NCBI GenBank assembly: GCA_028023455.1
Contig: JAQFVV010000030.1
Coordinates: forward strand, 5,352,501-5,416,500
DNA length: 64,000 bases
Origin: Epiperipatus broadwayi
Lineage: Eukaryota; Onychophora; Udeonychophora; Euonychophora; Peripatidae
Direction: 5' to 3'
Shown in pieces: positions 26,166 to 38,763 of the stretch. The notes under the pieces are model-generated. The model ran no database searches, was not told where the DNA came from, and saw nothing but the letters and a program-made list of their open reading frames with translations. Within the stretch, counting starts at the first letter, position 1. Each line of letters begins with the position of its first letter. The position numbers were made by a program, and so were the translations under genes.

Positions 26166-26430
26166 AATAGGCAGTTATACTCAGTCGGTTAGAGCATTAC
26201 CTTAAAATTCAATATTCAAGAATCTAAAGTTCAGATTCGATTCCTATGCTAGTACTGTCATTGGTCAGGTCAGCAACACCTGAAGAAAATACTACTTGAA
26301 ATGTTGTGTGTATACTAACCTGTGTGCTGTTATTAACAGTTGGATGTTATTGAAAATTTAAATAAAGTTAAATTTTTCTAAAGATATTCAATATTAGATG
26401 ATGGAAATAGTCCAACATATAAATACAAGT
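26166..26430 (+). mobile_element. tRNA-derived SINE (family 1)
   Basis: This is the best-preserved head of the family: ACTCAGTCGGTTAGAGC (box A region) and AGATTCGATTCC (box B), about 45 bp apart. It is followed by the body with TTGGTCAGGTCAGCAACACC and an AAATAAAGTTAAA tail region. It is non-coding and presumably mobilised by a LINE. Confidence 0.8.
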
Positions 26431-28069
26431 TTTATATATATATATGACTGAAAGAACAAAATCCCAAGCATTAATTACTATGGCAGCAGATTGCATTTCA
26501 TATTTTATTAATTCACAAAATTGTTTAGATTTTCTCAGATTGACTTTTTTATTTAATAATTTTAAAAACTAAAAATAAGTTATAATCTAACATATAATAA
26601 AAATACATACCCCCTCCCCCAGATTTGGAATTTTATGTGATTACATTTATTCTCTACAATTAAAAAATTCAATGTCACAAATAGCATCCAATTTTATATA
26701 GATTTTCAAACTAAAAGAGACTCTTAAAACATGTATCCTTTACACAAAGGCATAGATCATGAATTTTTAAACAAATGTTACTAAAATGATTAGATGAAAT
26801 CAAATCAACTTAAATTATTGATCGTGTGGTTTTTCAGAATTACGTATTTTTTAGGATGTTCAGTTATATACTGAGTAATCCAATGAATCCATCTATCTTA
26901 ATGGTAATCTTTTTTTTTTTTTATCATTGCATCATAATTTGACTAAAATAAGACAATGTTAACTTAGTCACTGGAGCTTTCAGTGAATATTCAAATCTGA
27001 TTAATTCTATTTAATTTTCTTGCTGTCTATATAAGCTTAAGCCTTTGATAATACCAACATTAAAAGCTTCAATACTTGTTATTACCAATTAAATTGCAAT
27101 GATTATTGCTTCTTAAATCTCTTCTGCAATCAGTTTATCCACTTACCAGTTCTGTTTGATGGAAAACTCATCTAAAAATGATTTTATTTACAAAGTAATA
27201 TTGAATAGTTTGCACAATGTGAAATTTTTTTTTTTCTAAGTTCAGAAATATAAATTAATTTCTTTCATTATATAAACAATTGGATGGTTTTCAGGTAAAC
27301 TAACAATTTGGTCAATATTTTTTTTGATAGATTTTCTATAAATTTATAGATACAATATTAATTCCGATAGCCTTATTTTTGATAATCTTAAAGCTAATAT
27401 ATATTTTATTAGTGAAGACTCCTCTATATAAATATTTTTATGGAAGTTTTTTTGAAAATGTTATACTATTAATCCTATTTCTATTGAAATTTTCTATTTA
27501 GATTATTAATTTTCGTTTTTTTTTTGATAATGCTAAAACATTCATTTTTATTTTAGTCAAATTTTACTCAGATTTATTATCTTTCACTTATTTGTACGAT
27601 TATAGTTGAACTCTCAAACTATTATTCCTAAAAACAATAGATGTTTCCAAAATAAATTTAGGCTTTTGATTAAGCTTGTAGTTCCCAACCTTATACAAAA
27701 AATAATAAAATATGTCAATCAACTAGATACCAGTTGGTAACTCAAAAGTAACCACCCAAAATGCAATATTAAACTTAGATGGTTCTAGAAATAATGTTAA
27801 AATCTTAAATAATTAATGTTAAGTTTAATAAGAATATTTTGACAAAATTAATTTTACCTACGAAAACATTCCTAATTGTTATCTACAATTGAGAAGTTTT
27901 TACTTAAAAAATAAAACAGCCTGATTTTTTTTAAATTTATTAAGAAACTGTTTAAGAAACACTACATTTTACTGTTAATATTTATTATTTGATCTAAATA
28001 GACTAAAAAATTTCTTCCATGAAAACCATGCTCAAATTCACCCCCCCAAAAAAAAACATCCTTTTAGTA
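26431..28069. other. AT-rich sequence without a recognised feature
   Basis: No repeat family or reading frame with a recognisable signature was found. Confidence 0.45.
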
Positions 28070-29470
28070 TGCCTTGTATTGTTAATTCACTTTATATGTC
28101 CAATCCAATGAAGATATGATTTTACAGGAACATGGATTCTATAGTATCCTATCTAGATGGTTGAAAAATATATTGATTGCTTTTATGATCTACCCATTAT
28201 ATTTTTGAAATTTTATGGATCTTTAAATGAAACTTATGTCTTTATATTGTGCTAATAGAGTGCCCAAATTTCCTTCAATAAATTAGCTAAAATCGCATCT
28301 CTATATACAGATAACTTAGTGCAATAGTTATTTCCCTGTAATGAAAAACTCTAGCAACAGGGCATTAGAGTATGTACTGTATCTCAATATCTAAATCCAC
28401 TTCTCTATTTACAAAATGATCAAGGTGTTTAAAATGCTTTATATTCTCAATTTTGATAATCACCAAGCTGAAAGTTGCTGAGGATTTTTCTTTTATCACT
28501 GGATGATAAATAACTAATTTTTTGAACATTAATGAATAAAATAGTCTTTATATCATTCAAAATATTACATGTCTTAAGCAGCCAATAATAGCACAACCAT
28601 CAGCATACTAAATCCAGAATCCCAAAAAAAATAGAAGTTCATTTTCACTTCAGATCAATTCAAATTAAAAATTCCACTATCAAAACCTGTGTTGTATCTT
28701 GATCCCTATTTGATTAATCTACCTATAAACAAGTCCAAAGTCAAATTATAAAAATTGAAAACAATGTTGGAGTAAATACATGTCCTTGTTTAACCTCTTT
28801 TCATTTCAAATGCCTGCTTTTCCACCTGTAGTAATAATTTCGTTTCATTCCATCATGTAGCTGTATAATATTAATGACTTTTGGTGGACAATTTCAAACA
28901 GTACCATAGATCTGTCCTATTAACTGAATCAAATACTTTGACCAAATTACTAAAAGCAGTATATAAAATGGTCTTTTGTTCCATAACACTTTTCTAGTGC
29001 TTTTTAATTCTCTAAAACAGTCTCTGGTAACCATTCATCTATGACTGGAAGCAATTTATTCAAAACATTTCTTTGAAAGTATCAATACTGAAGTGGATAA
29101 TAATGATATTCCACTATAATTATAGTCTTGCCTATTCTTGTTGTTTTTAAAAATTGTAACAATAAAAGCGTTCTTAAGATTGGGGGGGGGGCACAATTTC
29201 ATGGTTCCATATGTTCCAAAAAAGCATTATTTTTGAAGTTAACATACTACCATATTTTAAAACTTCAGGTATCTCAGCAGGACCAACAGCTTTTCCATTT
29301 TTAAGATTACAAATAGCTATTTTAACTTCACTAATCTGAACATCTTTGTCCAAATCATCTGTATCACTGCTGGAATTAATAGGATTGTGTTGCCATTTCT
29401 TATAACCATATGCCACTTTCAATGCATCAAAAAAATCTAGAATGGCCATGATCAGAAAATGTCTCTTTGC
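28070..29470 (-). pseudogene. LINE family B relic (RTE-like reverse transcriptase)
   Basis: On the minus strand the RT domain can be followed through several frameshifts. Near 29330 is ICNLKNGKAVGPAEIPEVLK. After a frameshift at a C run (plus-strand G run near 29181-29190) comes LKNAFIVTIFKNNKNRQDYN joined to SGISLLS (about 29100-29170). Then CPPKVINIIQLHDGMKR (about 28850), KQGHVFTPTLFSIF (motif B, about 28760) and a motif C region reading YADGC with the second aspartate lost (about 28590). FKHLDHFVNREVDLDIEI (about 28420) and IESMFL near 28130 represent the C-terminal part. The 5' half with the endonuclease is absent. This family differs from LINE A: it has GISLLS and VKQGxVxxPTLFS signatures. 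It is non-functional. Confidence 0.85.
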
Positions 29471-30430
29471 AGTTTTAATCCACGGATCATTACTTATCAG
29501 TCATTGAACTTTCTAATTAAATCACTAATAAGATGATCATTATCATATAAACCAATCATAATTCTTCTTTTTTGGTGAACCAAAGAATATTTACTTGTAT
29601 CTAATCATACATTTTAAGAGAATTTCATGCTTCAATAATATAAGAGTTCCGTGTTTCAATAATATGAGACCTGAAGATCCAAATTAACAATTTAGTTTAA
29701 TAGTTGTTGAAATTCAATATGTGTAGTAAATTCTAAAAACTGGAACTTCATAATTATCTAAATTATAGTATAAATTTCCATACTAATCACTTCCTATATT
29801 TTGCCCTAGGCAAATTTACTAGTTGGTGAAGTACACGAAAAATGAATCAATAATGGCGGACATAAAAAAAAATTAAATCATAAAAATATAGAAACGTTTT
29901 TTCCTATAATTCATAAAAATTATTTTAATTAATAATATTATACAGTAAAGCTGTTAATATGTACAGTCGATAACGATCTTTAATGTTAATGATAAAATTG
30001 AAAGTATGATTAAGAAATTAGATTTTGGAAAACAGTAATATATATAAGTATCGAAAACTAATCAACTGGAAGTATTCGAAACTCTAAATATTTTTTGTTT
30101 GAAAATAAGCAAGTTAGTTCTATATAAAAGCATAACTGAAAAAATCGTATAAGTGTAACACATTTAAACTCTCAGGAACTGTAAAATTGTTTCCTTTGTA
30201 TGGAATAGTTTTCCAAATACTGGCCGAAAGCACAAATGATAATTGGATTTCAAACCCCTTCTAAATGCAGAAAATTTATAAAAAGCTACCACTCATTATC
30301 AATCAAAGGAAGTTAGAATATTCTAACCAGATCCCCTGGTGGCCTTTAAAGTTTTCAATTTTGCTTTTGTATGCATAAATTGGATACTCATTAACTATAA
30401 AAAAATATGCTAATGACTGTATTGGTTAGT
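29471..30430. other. AT-rich sequence without a recognised feature
   Basis: I see nothing supportable between LINE B and the tRNA-like pair. Confidence 0.45.
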
Positions 30431-30439
30431 TCATAATAA

Positions 30440-30640
30440 GTTTGAGCATCTGAATCGTTCTTGGAGAACCGATGCTGTTGGACCCTCTTACCAACTGCAC
30501 CAAAGCATGCAAGGTAAAAAAACGACTGATGGCTTTGGAAGTTCATAAGAAATTTCAAGCACCACAATCAATTACGAGACCTCCCGATCCCAAATCGGAT
30601 ACTCTATCAACTGTGCCAAACTGAGCGGACCTCATTAACC
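30440..30640 (-). mobile_element. Dimeric tRNA-like unit (probable SINE relic)
   Basis: Two box A matches lie on the minus strand 116 bp apart: TGGCACAGTTG at 30608-30618 and TGGTGCAGTTG at 30492-30502. Downstream of the first is an anticodon arm CCGA-TTTGGGA-TCGG, whose loop shows TGG at the anticodon position (proline-like), then GAGGTCTCG and a degenerate T arm. The second unit is more decayed (GGTTCTCC...AACGATTC). Acceptor stems are not recognisable, so neither is a functional tRNA gene. Confidence 0.45.
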
Positions 30641-30879
30641 GTGATTCATGGTTACGGTTTGACCAAAAGTAGCTACATAAGTGCAGAACTTTTACAATCC
30701 ATTTCTGGAGACAAGCACTGCCATTGTGAATGTTCTTGAACCAGTTGATAAGACATTGGTAAGATCTAGGGTAGAGTGAAGAACCTTTCATTTGCCAAGG
30801 ACTATTTGGATGTTATATTATTCACAGGTCAAACACATTATTGACTTAAAAATTAGCCTACTATATTGATCAGCCCTAG

Positions 30880-31115
30880 TGTGATGGCTGAAATGACTTC
30901 TCTTTGGTAAAGCATGTAAGGTTACCAAGTATTGAATGATTTTACTCCTTATAACTGCGTTTCCAAGTTTGTATGAATTAATCTAGAGTGCAGCTGAATC
31001 TTTGTGATGCTAAGTTCTGAAAAGAATTGCTTGCAGCAGTAAGTTACCCCAAATATAGATTCATTTTTTTTGGCAAAGGTAACTAATCCTTTTTGCAAGC
31101 CTAACCTCGCTGGAG
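30880..31115 (-). pseudogene. hAT transposase C-terminal relic (ZBED/GTF2IRD2-like)
   Basis: The minus-strand frame contains SIFGVTYCCKQFFSELSITK followed by SRLIHTNLETQL. After a frameshift come the phrase LSKEK and a terminus like FQPSH. In hAT transposases of the ZBED5/GTF2IRD2 type the dimerisation (hATC) region has the same order: a YxCExxFS phrase, a K.RSRL.D.NLE.QLR phrase and a short tail before the stop. Nothing of the catalytic core is seen upstream; the LINE A fragment begins at 31183 instead. The piece is a fragment without function. Confidence 0.6.
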
Positions 31116-31182
31116 CTATATTTGTAGTAAGGACACTTTCAATATCAGTAATGTTTCTCTTACTCATGTATTTAGTTTTCTT

Positions 31183-31420
31183 AACATGCATCTCTCCATA
31201 CTTCAATGAGTAGTCTGAAGTCTGTATTGCTCTTGTTAAGTATGTAAAATCTCAGATCCATAAGAAAGAACTAGTAAAACACATTTATTAAAATCCTTCC
31301 TTTACAAAAATATAGGCAAATTTCCTTTTAATATTAAGTTATTTATAGTAAAAGCATTCCAACAAAGTTTAATTCTGATTAATTTCATTCATATTTGCAT
31401 TTATTATATATATATAGCTA
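31183..31420 (-). mobile_element. LINE family A fragment
   Basis: The plus-strand words CATCTCTCCATACTTC, AATCTCAGATCCATAAG, AAACACATTTATTAAA and AAATTTCCTTTTAATATTAAGT follow 4290-4520 closely with scattered substitutions. It corresponds to the segment downstream of motif C of family A and lacks both ends. Confidence 0.85.
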
Positions 31421-32380
31421 ATAACTAATTCATTATATGCATATCTGTAATTTTGCTTTTTTCAGTCTTACTAGTAACTTTATATTCCATTTTCTCTTGG
31501 CATAAATTTTGTATCCTTATGATGTAACAATATAATCAAAATTCCTGAATCACTATCCATTTTGAGCTTTACTTCTACATACCCATACATGTTTAGCTTA
31601 AACTAATTTGAGATTTTTAAATTTTCTTCCTTAAGTCTATAGTCTTTAATCTTGTAGACTATCTAACTTTTGCAGACTTTATCAAGATGACTCCACTAGC
31701 CATGTGATTGCTTTATCGTAATAGTAGTAAATTTTTCATTCACTGTTTATTTTCATTAATCTTAATTTGAATAGCCTGCACTTTCCTCCTATTCTTTAGG
31801 TTTGGAAATCATTAGCCTCACCTATAACCAATTCAAGTCTAATTTCTTTATTCCATCATGTTAACTGCTGTTATAATTTATCTACAGATAAGTTTGTTAA
31901 CAACTGTTCATGCAATGCTTGCTCTACATATGAAACACATGGATTTGCAAATACTAAATCACTCTGCCTTAATTATTCAATTTTTCCTTGCCATCTTATT
32001 TAAAGTATAACCTTGCAATATATCACTTCCTTGTATAAGTACTCCTCCAATTTCTTAGGATTGCCCAATTTGCTCACAAGGTCTATTACCTTCATGCCCA
32101 AAAACAAAGCAATACTACAATCATTAATTTTGTTTAAAATAGAAAAAAATACTGTAATATGTGCATTATTCATAATAAACACTTGTATATTAACCTGTTC
32201 TAGCATTGTTGCCTGTTAATTTTGTTAAAATTTTAGACCGTTATTATTTTATTTCTTTGATAGTTAATTGTGTTGACTGTGTCGTTTAAATTTTTTCTGC
32301 TTACATTAAAAGCGTCGTTCATCATGATAATAGTGTAAAATTTGTCTTTTAACCTCTAGTACAATTTGATTTTAGTAAAG
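31421..32380. other. AT-rich sequence without a recognised feature
   Basis: The stretch may contain more LINE-derived sequence, but I cannot align it by eye. Confidence 0.35.
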
Positions 32381-32381
32381 G

Positions 32382-32740
32382 TTGATGAAAATGGCGATTT
32401 TGTAATATTGATGAAAAAGTCTGATCAAATTAAGTTTTTATTTTTTAATTTTCGATGAAAATTGCGAACTTTGTGTTTCAATATTTTAATCAAGATTGCT
32501 TTTTTTTATTCTTGAGAAAAACTGCAATTTTGACCTATGAAAGTTATTTTTTTTTTTTTGATGAAAATGAATTTTGTGTTTTAATATTTTAATCACGTGA
32601 TTAGATTTCTTATAACAATGAAAATTGGAGCTTTTTTTATGAAGATGATGAATGTGTTTTAATATTTTAATCATGTGATTACATTTCTTATAACTATGGA
32701 AATTTTTTTTTTGATGAAAATGGCGATTTTGATCGATGTC
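32382..32740 (+). repeat. Degenerate tandem repeat with GATGAAAATGGCGATTTTG units
   Basis: Variants of GATGAAAATGGCGATTTTG start near 32382, 32452, 32560, 32645 and 32713. Between them TTTTAATATTTTAATCA.GTGATTA.ATTTCTTATAAC recurs twice. The period varies around 70-110 bp, so the array is old and interrupted. Confidence 0.65.
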
Positions 32741-35009
32741 ATTTACCGGTTGGATGTATCAATGTATCAGCGTGGTTTTGGATGGTTCTTATAATTCAAA
32801 ATGGCGGCCATGAGCACATACTAAATCGATATCTTTTTTTTAATAAAATAAAAATGCAGATTAAAAAAAAAAATACAAATAATAGTTGTAAGGACTGATT
32901 TATCTACAATAGCTGCTCCCCACCCCCCACCCTCAATAGTTTAAAAACAATGGATGCTTTTTTCCTACAGTTCTGAATTCAGGATCAAAAAAAGGAGACA
33001 ATAAATCACTGTAAATTCTTAATTTTCAAAATTTTATTATCCCCCCCCCCCAACCATTTCGAGACTGGTTATCCTTTTCAAAACAAAATTTTATATTGCA
33101 TTCAATTATTTTTCCATATATAATTGTACAAAACTATTATTTTATATCGGATAATGATATTCAAAGTGACTTAGATGTTTTAATATATACAGAAATTAAT
33201 AAATTATGGAGATAATAAATTATAAAAGCATAAATGTACAGATTTCCTTTTCTAAAAATCTTACTGTATATACTAATTTTTCTCATATATATACAAAAAG
33301 GGCTGTGAAAAATAAGTAGCTATTAATAGAAAGAAAACTGATAATTAAAATGAACCAAGCATTTCTAATGTTTACTTTACGCATTCTAGTCATTGCAGCT
33401 ATTATTACCATATCTTTATTTACATGACAAACATGATTAGGCTGGTTGTAAATACATCTCGGCATAAATTATTTTTACTTCTGAAATTTAACACCAACAA
33501 ATAATGACCTTTTTTCCTCAGATACTTGACCCATACATTTATAACATATGAAAAATAAATCATGACCGTTACATCTTGGAGGGTATAAAAATTGAAGAGT
33601 AGTAAGAATCATCCAGATTAAGACTAACATTCAATGTTAATTTATTTTGCTACTTAAAAATATAAGTTTCAAATGATGAAAGGTTGCAAGTGTTAAAAAA
33701 AAGACGTACTCATATTGGAAGCACATATAGAGTGCTATTTATTATAAATACAAGATGGAAAAATATGAAGATCAACAGCATATCAAAATTATTCAACTTA
33801 CTGCCAGATATTAAGTACAGATGATTCACATTTAAACTTTTACAAGCTTTCATTCTGATAAAGAACTTTTATAATAATGCACAGAATACTTTGGGATCAG
33901 ATTGATCGTTTTAAAATTATCACGAAAAATTTAATGTTGAAAATATTCAAAAGATCAAAGCATTGTAGACAAATTTGTTTATGGAGCTAGAAATGAAAGA
34001 GAATCTAAGATATGAGGAATTTACTGATAGGAATTATATTGGATGTGAAAAAAAAAGTCCAAAGAGGAAATGGATAGCATTCACATACAGTAGAGTTGGA
34101 TTATATATTTTATCTAAATATGTATATTCCAAGATTGTAATATTCTTAAAAGCCATCAAGTAGTGATACCTAAGTTATGTGACAATGTGAAGCTAGACAC
34201 AAGGCCTTCTTTAAAAAAGGCAGAATCATCCCGTTCATATCCTCAATCTTCAGAAATACTCCCGTGGTTGAAAATACAAATTATTTAAAAATATTAAGAG
34301 CCTTCAAAGTTTTGACTGAAATCATTAAGAAAATTATAAATATACAATTATTATAAAACTCTCTACTCTTAGCTTATGGTTAACTTTTATATTATGCACT
34401 ATGATTTTTTTAAGAGTATAACATCAAAGTATTTTCAACATTTTTTTACCCTATTTGAAACCACCATTCTTTCCTGAAATAATAAATTCATTCAGCGTAA
34501 TTGTTATTGAATTTTTGCACAATACATGGATTATGATCTCTGATCCTTTGTTTAGGCAGCAACATCTTTATCAAAGAATTCCAGTGCATCCATGCTCAAA
34601 CCAAAATCTTATGGATTACAATTCTATATATAACATAATAACAATAATATTCAAATGAGCTAAAGCAAAGTATGCAGGGCAAAAAAAATATTTAAAAATA
34701 ATCTATTTAAAACGACTTATCTGGAATTCTATTAACATGATTTGGAAAAAAGTTAATAACAATAATTATTAAATAACAAAAAAAAAAAAAAAGTTTATAA
34801 AAAATAATAAAAGTTAGAGGTATAAGATCATATTTAGATTTTAAAAAACCATCAAGATAAAAAGATAGTAAAAAAATAAATAAAAAAATGTATAAAGAAT
34901 TTTACAATAATAAACAAAAGTTCCACATGATTATATCTTTTGAAGCATGTGAAGAAATAAATTGCCAGCAAAACTATTTAATAAATGTCTAAATGATAAT
35001 ATGGTAGGC
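32741..35009. other. AT-rich sequence without a recognised feature
   Basis: The stretch includes an 11-C run near 33041. I recognise no coding or repeat family. Confidence 0.4.
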
Positions 35010-35989
35010 CAGGGGTGGAAAATCTCTGGCCCTCGAAAGCCCTCCATAGGCCCACAGATATTCTGAAAATTGCCCTGCATAATAAAACTTCTATCTAAAC
35101 ATACACATAATTCAAATATTGAATTAAAGAGTTGAGTAAAACAAAATATTTATTTTTTCAACTACATCTTTTTCTCTCTCCAATCTTTACAATAGTTTAT
35201 CAGAGTGCATTATTCCACCAAATTATAAGTATTGTGGGATCTATCTGATTAACATATTTAATCTACGATGGTGAGGACATTTTGTTTTTATAGTGATTTT
35301 CAGATAAATTAACAAAAATAACTCAAATTTTACTTTATTATCATTATTATTTTGCATTTAATTTTTTTTTTATTAGTATGGTTACATCAACTAAGATAAA
35401 AAAAAAAATTGACCCAGAAAATGGTGCATTTCTAGAGAAATGGATCAACAGCATATTTTTTTTAATAGGAATATTAAATCTATATGCCTGATACAGCCGG
35501 AAAGTATTTCAGTTAATAAAGAACTCATTATTAAGAGGTACTATTATTCATCAAAACATTCTGATTACAAAAAAATTGTTGAAGAAGAAATATTAAAATA
35601 GAAAACTTGAAAAAGATCTTCCTTAAGTGGCTGACATGTTTGATAAAAATTACAAAATGTTACGAAATCAAGTTAGTTTTTTTATTGTTTTTAAATCATT
35701 TGAAACCATTTTCTGAAAGGGAGTTTATAAAAGATTGCATACTAGCTGCTATAGAATTAATCTATCCAATTCATAAAAAAGAACTTTGATAATATAAATC
35801 TTGTCATTAAATGTGGAACAATCATTAATAATAATGTTATTACTTTATTTTTAATTCATAGAAAAATAAAAAGAGAAAGTTGAAATTGTCCAGTTGAAAA
35901 GATTGTCTAACCCCTAATGATTAGAGGTAAATTAAATTTTTGATCAAATATATCCAAATGGCCCTTGGCAGAAAAAAATTCTCCACCCC
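35010..35989 (+). pseudogene. hAT element relic (GTF2IRD2/ZBED-like transposase)
   Basis: The termini CAGGGGTGGAAAATCTC and (as complement) AGGGGTGGAGAATTTT are hAT-type inverted repeats; GGCCC words flank both. Inside, on the plus strand, a BED-like N-terminus can be followed through frameshifts: KKIDPENGAFLEKW (about 35405-35450), then a phrase like ICLIQPESISVNKELIIKRY (about 35480-35545), then KPFSEREFIKDCILAAIELI (about 35700-35765). The order matches the N-terminal part of GTF2IRD2-like hAT transposases. The catalytic core and C-terminus are missing, so the ~980-bp element is an internally deleted relic. The 8-bp target duplication is not convincing (TGGTAGGC against TATCAGGT). Confidence 0.75.
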
Positions 35990-36499
35990 TCTATCAGGTG
36001 ATTAGAATACAAGTGACATTGATAATTATAAATATAATTATATATTTTTTAAATTACTGACCTACCAGAGGCAATACTGTTCTAAATAACATTTTTTATG
36101 CAAAGCAAATAAGTACATGCAGTCACTTCTTATAGATTTGAAGATTATGAAACTCTATATAAGTATTGCTGCTTTGGATCATAATGACATAAACTCAAGG
36201 CATTTTTAAATTAGGAAAAATTATTTATCAAAATGTGAATGAAATATATGGCAATCCAGCTTTTTAAAAGTTTTACATATTTTATTTATTAAAATGAATA
36301 AACAGTGGAAATATAAATTGTCACTTAGATTTTGAAAACGATGTAATTGTCTTAATAAATAATGTTTCAAAGATACAACAAATGTTACAGAAAAAAAAAA
36401 TGTATAAAAGCAAAAAAGTAGAACTAATAACAAATGCTGAAAATAATTTTTTAAAAAAGTTCAGTACACTTTAATAAAAAGAGAAAATAAATATTGATA
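35990..36499. other. AT-rich sequence without a recognised feature
   Basis: Nothing supportable seen. Confidence 0.4.
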
Positions 36500-37160
36500 G
36501 CAACGAATGTTAATAACTATAAGTACCCTGGTCAAATTATTAATATAGATCAGTGGGAATCGTTCTGGCATTAAACATAGGCAAATAAACAAAGCTATTA
36601 CACTGACAAATGTGTAGTATGATGCTAAAACGGTGTAAAACCTAGAATGCAATGAGCCTGGATATTTTGTCTATAATAAAGAGCTGACAAAGGCAGTAAT
36701 CGATATAATGAAGATATAGTTTTAACTTCTTTTTTTTTTAATATCAGTTTTATATTATTTGAAAATTTTCAAAGGTGTATCTTTTGCATAACACCTGTAA
36801 GCCCATCACATACCACCAGTCTATCATAAATTGAGACTCACTAATATAGATGAAAACATAATGAATAAATTAATTGCAGATAGCTAAAATAAATGTTTTA
36901 AATAAATATGTTTACTTATGTTTATGAGGCTTGCAGACTTAATAGACGAGAAAGCTATATAGATTGCAGATCACAATATGGAGTATGGAAGAATATGTTG
37001 GGATTATCAAAAAAATTAAAAGTAAAATATATGATGAGATAATAAATAGATGAAAAAATTAAGAAAATAAAATGAAACTGGATTGGAATTTTTTGTAAAA
37101 GAGGTGACAATAGATGAACAACTGAATTCCTAAATTGAATTCCAAGAGATTATTAAACAT
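36500..37160 (+). pseudogene. LINE family A relic, C-terminal part
   Basis: Decayed plus-strand frames give NVNNYKYPGQIINID (about 36505-36550; family A has NSYKYLGQIINTD). Near 36925 there is EACRLNRRESY followed by SMEEYVGII-like sequence, and near 37065-37150 KWNWIGIFCKRGDNR with EFLN and IPRDY, matching WAGHIARRDDTRW and ILNWIPRDC of the copy at 4 kb. Stops and frameshifts are frequent. It is a third insertion of family A, in the opposite orientation to the other two. Confidence 0.75.
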
Positions 37161-37807
37161 CTATGAAGTAATTTATGGAAAATGGATGGTTGAGATAAGA
37201 AAATTTTCTGGAATGATATTGAGAAGTTACAGATCAGAGAAACTAGATTAAACTCTAGATCATTTTGCAGTATTTTGATAGTAGTTAAAAATGATAATAT
37301 ATAAATGACTAAACCATAATTAAATAGATAATTAAACAATAGAAATGGATATTAATTAATAAATGAATAATTTATTTTATACATTTAACTAACATGATTA
37401 CTTTTAATATATTATTTTTACTATTTATAAAGATAATAGTATTTATTTAAAAAAAAACAATATATATAAAATCTATTTTTCTAAATGTAGCTATTAAATT
37501 AAAAATAGATCAACTTCATTTAAGTTTAAAAAGTACTTTTAAATTATTATTTTATACATATATATATTTAATTTTATTATCTTTAACAGACTTTATTTTT
37601 TATATTAATCTATTTTATTAAATTTTAAGGTTTTTGCATTTATATTATAAAAAGTTATAAAAACATATTTAAAAAGCAATAACAATTTAAATACTTAATT
37701 TTTATTAAAATTTAAAGTCTCTTAATAATTAAAAGTTTCATTATATTTACTTTTCATATATATAATACTCGAATATAAGCATATTGTCTATACTAAACTT
37801 AATGTAA
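37161..37807. other. Extremely AT-rich sequence
   Basis: Almost pure A/T with short runs; nothing else seen. Confidence 0.5.
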
Positions 37808-37912
37808 TTAAAAGGGACTTGAACTCAGACTTTCAAGCTCCTTACAGATTTGCACTCCACCTTATATAACCGATGCACATGACCACATACATGTAAAAAA
37901 GATAAATGATCT

Positions 37913-37954
37913 CCAATATACGTATTTCATGCTGAACCAGCATTCACTAATTGG
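37913..37954 (-). ncRNA. Decayed hammerhead-like motif (family 3), left arm
   Basis: On the minus strand CCAA and TTGG form stem I. ATGCTG and CAGCAT form a perfect stem II around GTT, followed by GAAA and ATACGTATA. The conserved box reads TTAGTGA instead of CTGATGA, which removes essential G5 and A6. Confidence 0.5.
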
Positions 37955-38496
37955 TCCATATCATCATCTCTCATACATATATACACCCAATGCTCAGTTT
38001 ATATTAAGACAGCCAATATTTAAACTTTAATGGACAAGCTTCAATCTTCTCCACCCTCTAACTTTTCAGCCATCCATATCATTGAAAATCCGATAATGGA
38101 ATACTCAAAGCCCTTATTGATGCCAACATTATTGTCATACCCATGTTGACCTCAAGTCACTCTGACCCTCACATATAGGGCCTTGATATGTTCATTTAAA
38201 TACCCAGAAAAGGGATGGTCAGATTACATATTGAGCCTGTAATCTGACCATCCCTCTTCTGTGTATTTAAATGAACATATCAAGGCCCTATATGTGAGGG
38301 TAAGAGTGCTTTGAGGTAAACATATGATAGCAAACAAGAGCTTTGGGTGTTCCATCATCAGATTTTCAATTATATGGATGGTTGAAAAGTTGGAGGGTGG
38401 AGAAGATTGAAGCTTGTCCATTAAAGTTTAAAGATTTGCTGTCTTAACATAAACTGAGCACTGATTGTATATATGTGTTGCAGATGGTGATCTGGG

Positions 38497-38535
38497 CCAA
38501 CTGATGAGTGCTGATTCAGTATGAAATACGTCCGA
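38497..38535 (+). ncRNA. Decayed hammerhead-like motif (family 3), right arm
   Basis: CCAA, an intact CTGATGA (38501-38507), GTGCTG-ATT-CAGTAT (stem II with two wobbles) and GAAA (38523-38526) are kept. The 3' side has changed to ATACGTCCGAG, so stem I partner TTGG is lost. The left arm keeps that partner but has a damaged core, so the two arms have decayed in complementary places. Confidence 0.5.
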
Positions 38536-38763
38536 GATGTGGTCATGTGTATCAGTTATATAAGATGGAGTGCAAAGCTGTAAGGAGCTTGAAAGACTGA
38601 GTTCAAGTCCCTTTTAAATATATATGTACATATTAAATATCAAGGTTATATCACTATTTTGGTGGGATCACACTTCCAATCACCTAAATATAAAAGGTCT
38701 TTAAAGCCAATGTTGCAGAGGTTCTGAAAAATCAAAAAAACAATATCTGCAATATTGACTTAA

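Larger units (their letters stand above)
37812..38613. mobile_element. 802-bp near-palindromic foldback element
   Basis: The left arm (37812-38232) is close to the reverse complement of the right arm (38236-38613). Ends read AAGGGACTTGAACTCAG and its complement; the centre is a tiny loop around TATTGAGCC. Both ends abut TTAA (37808-37811 and 38614-38617), which could be a piggyBac-like target or coincidence. Arms carry a hammerhead-like segment (37913-37954 minus, 38497-38535 plus). Other copies are at 6130-6262 and 21850-22190. No coding capacity; short ORFs in the arms are an effect of the inverted repeat. Confidence 0.85.

Noticed and set aside
32000-32219. Overlapping 68-aa frames on both strands
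   Set aside because: Length and composition are what chance gives in AT-rich DNA; no motif or splice context supports them.
37812-38613. Assembly artefact producing a false palindrome
   Set aside because: The arms differ by many substitutions and indels, and independent partial copies occur at 6.2 and 22.0 kb, so it is a real repeat family.
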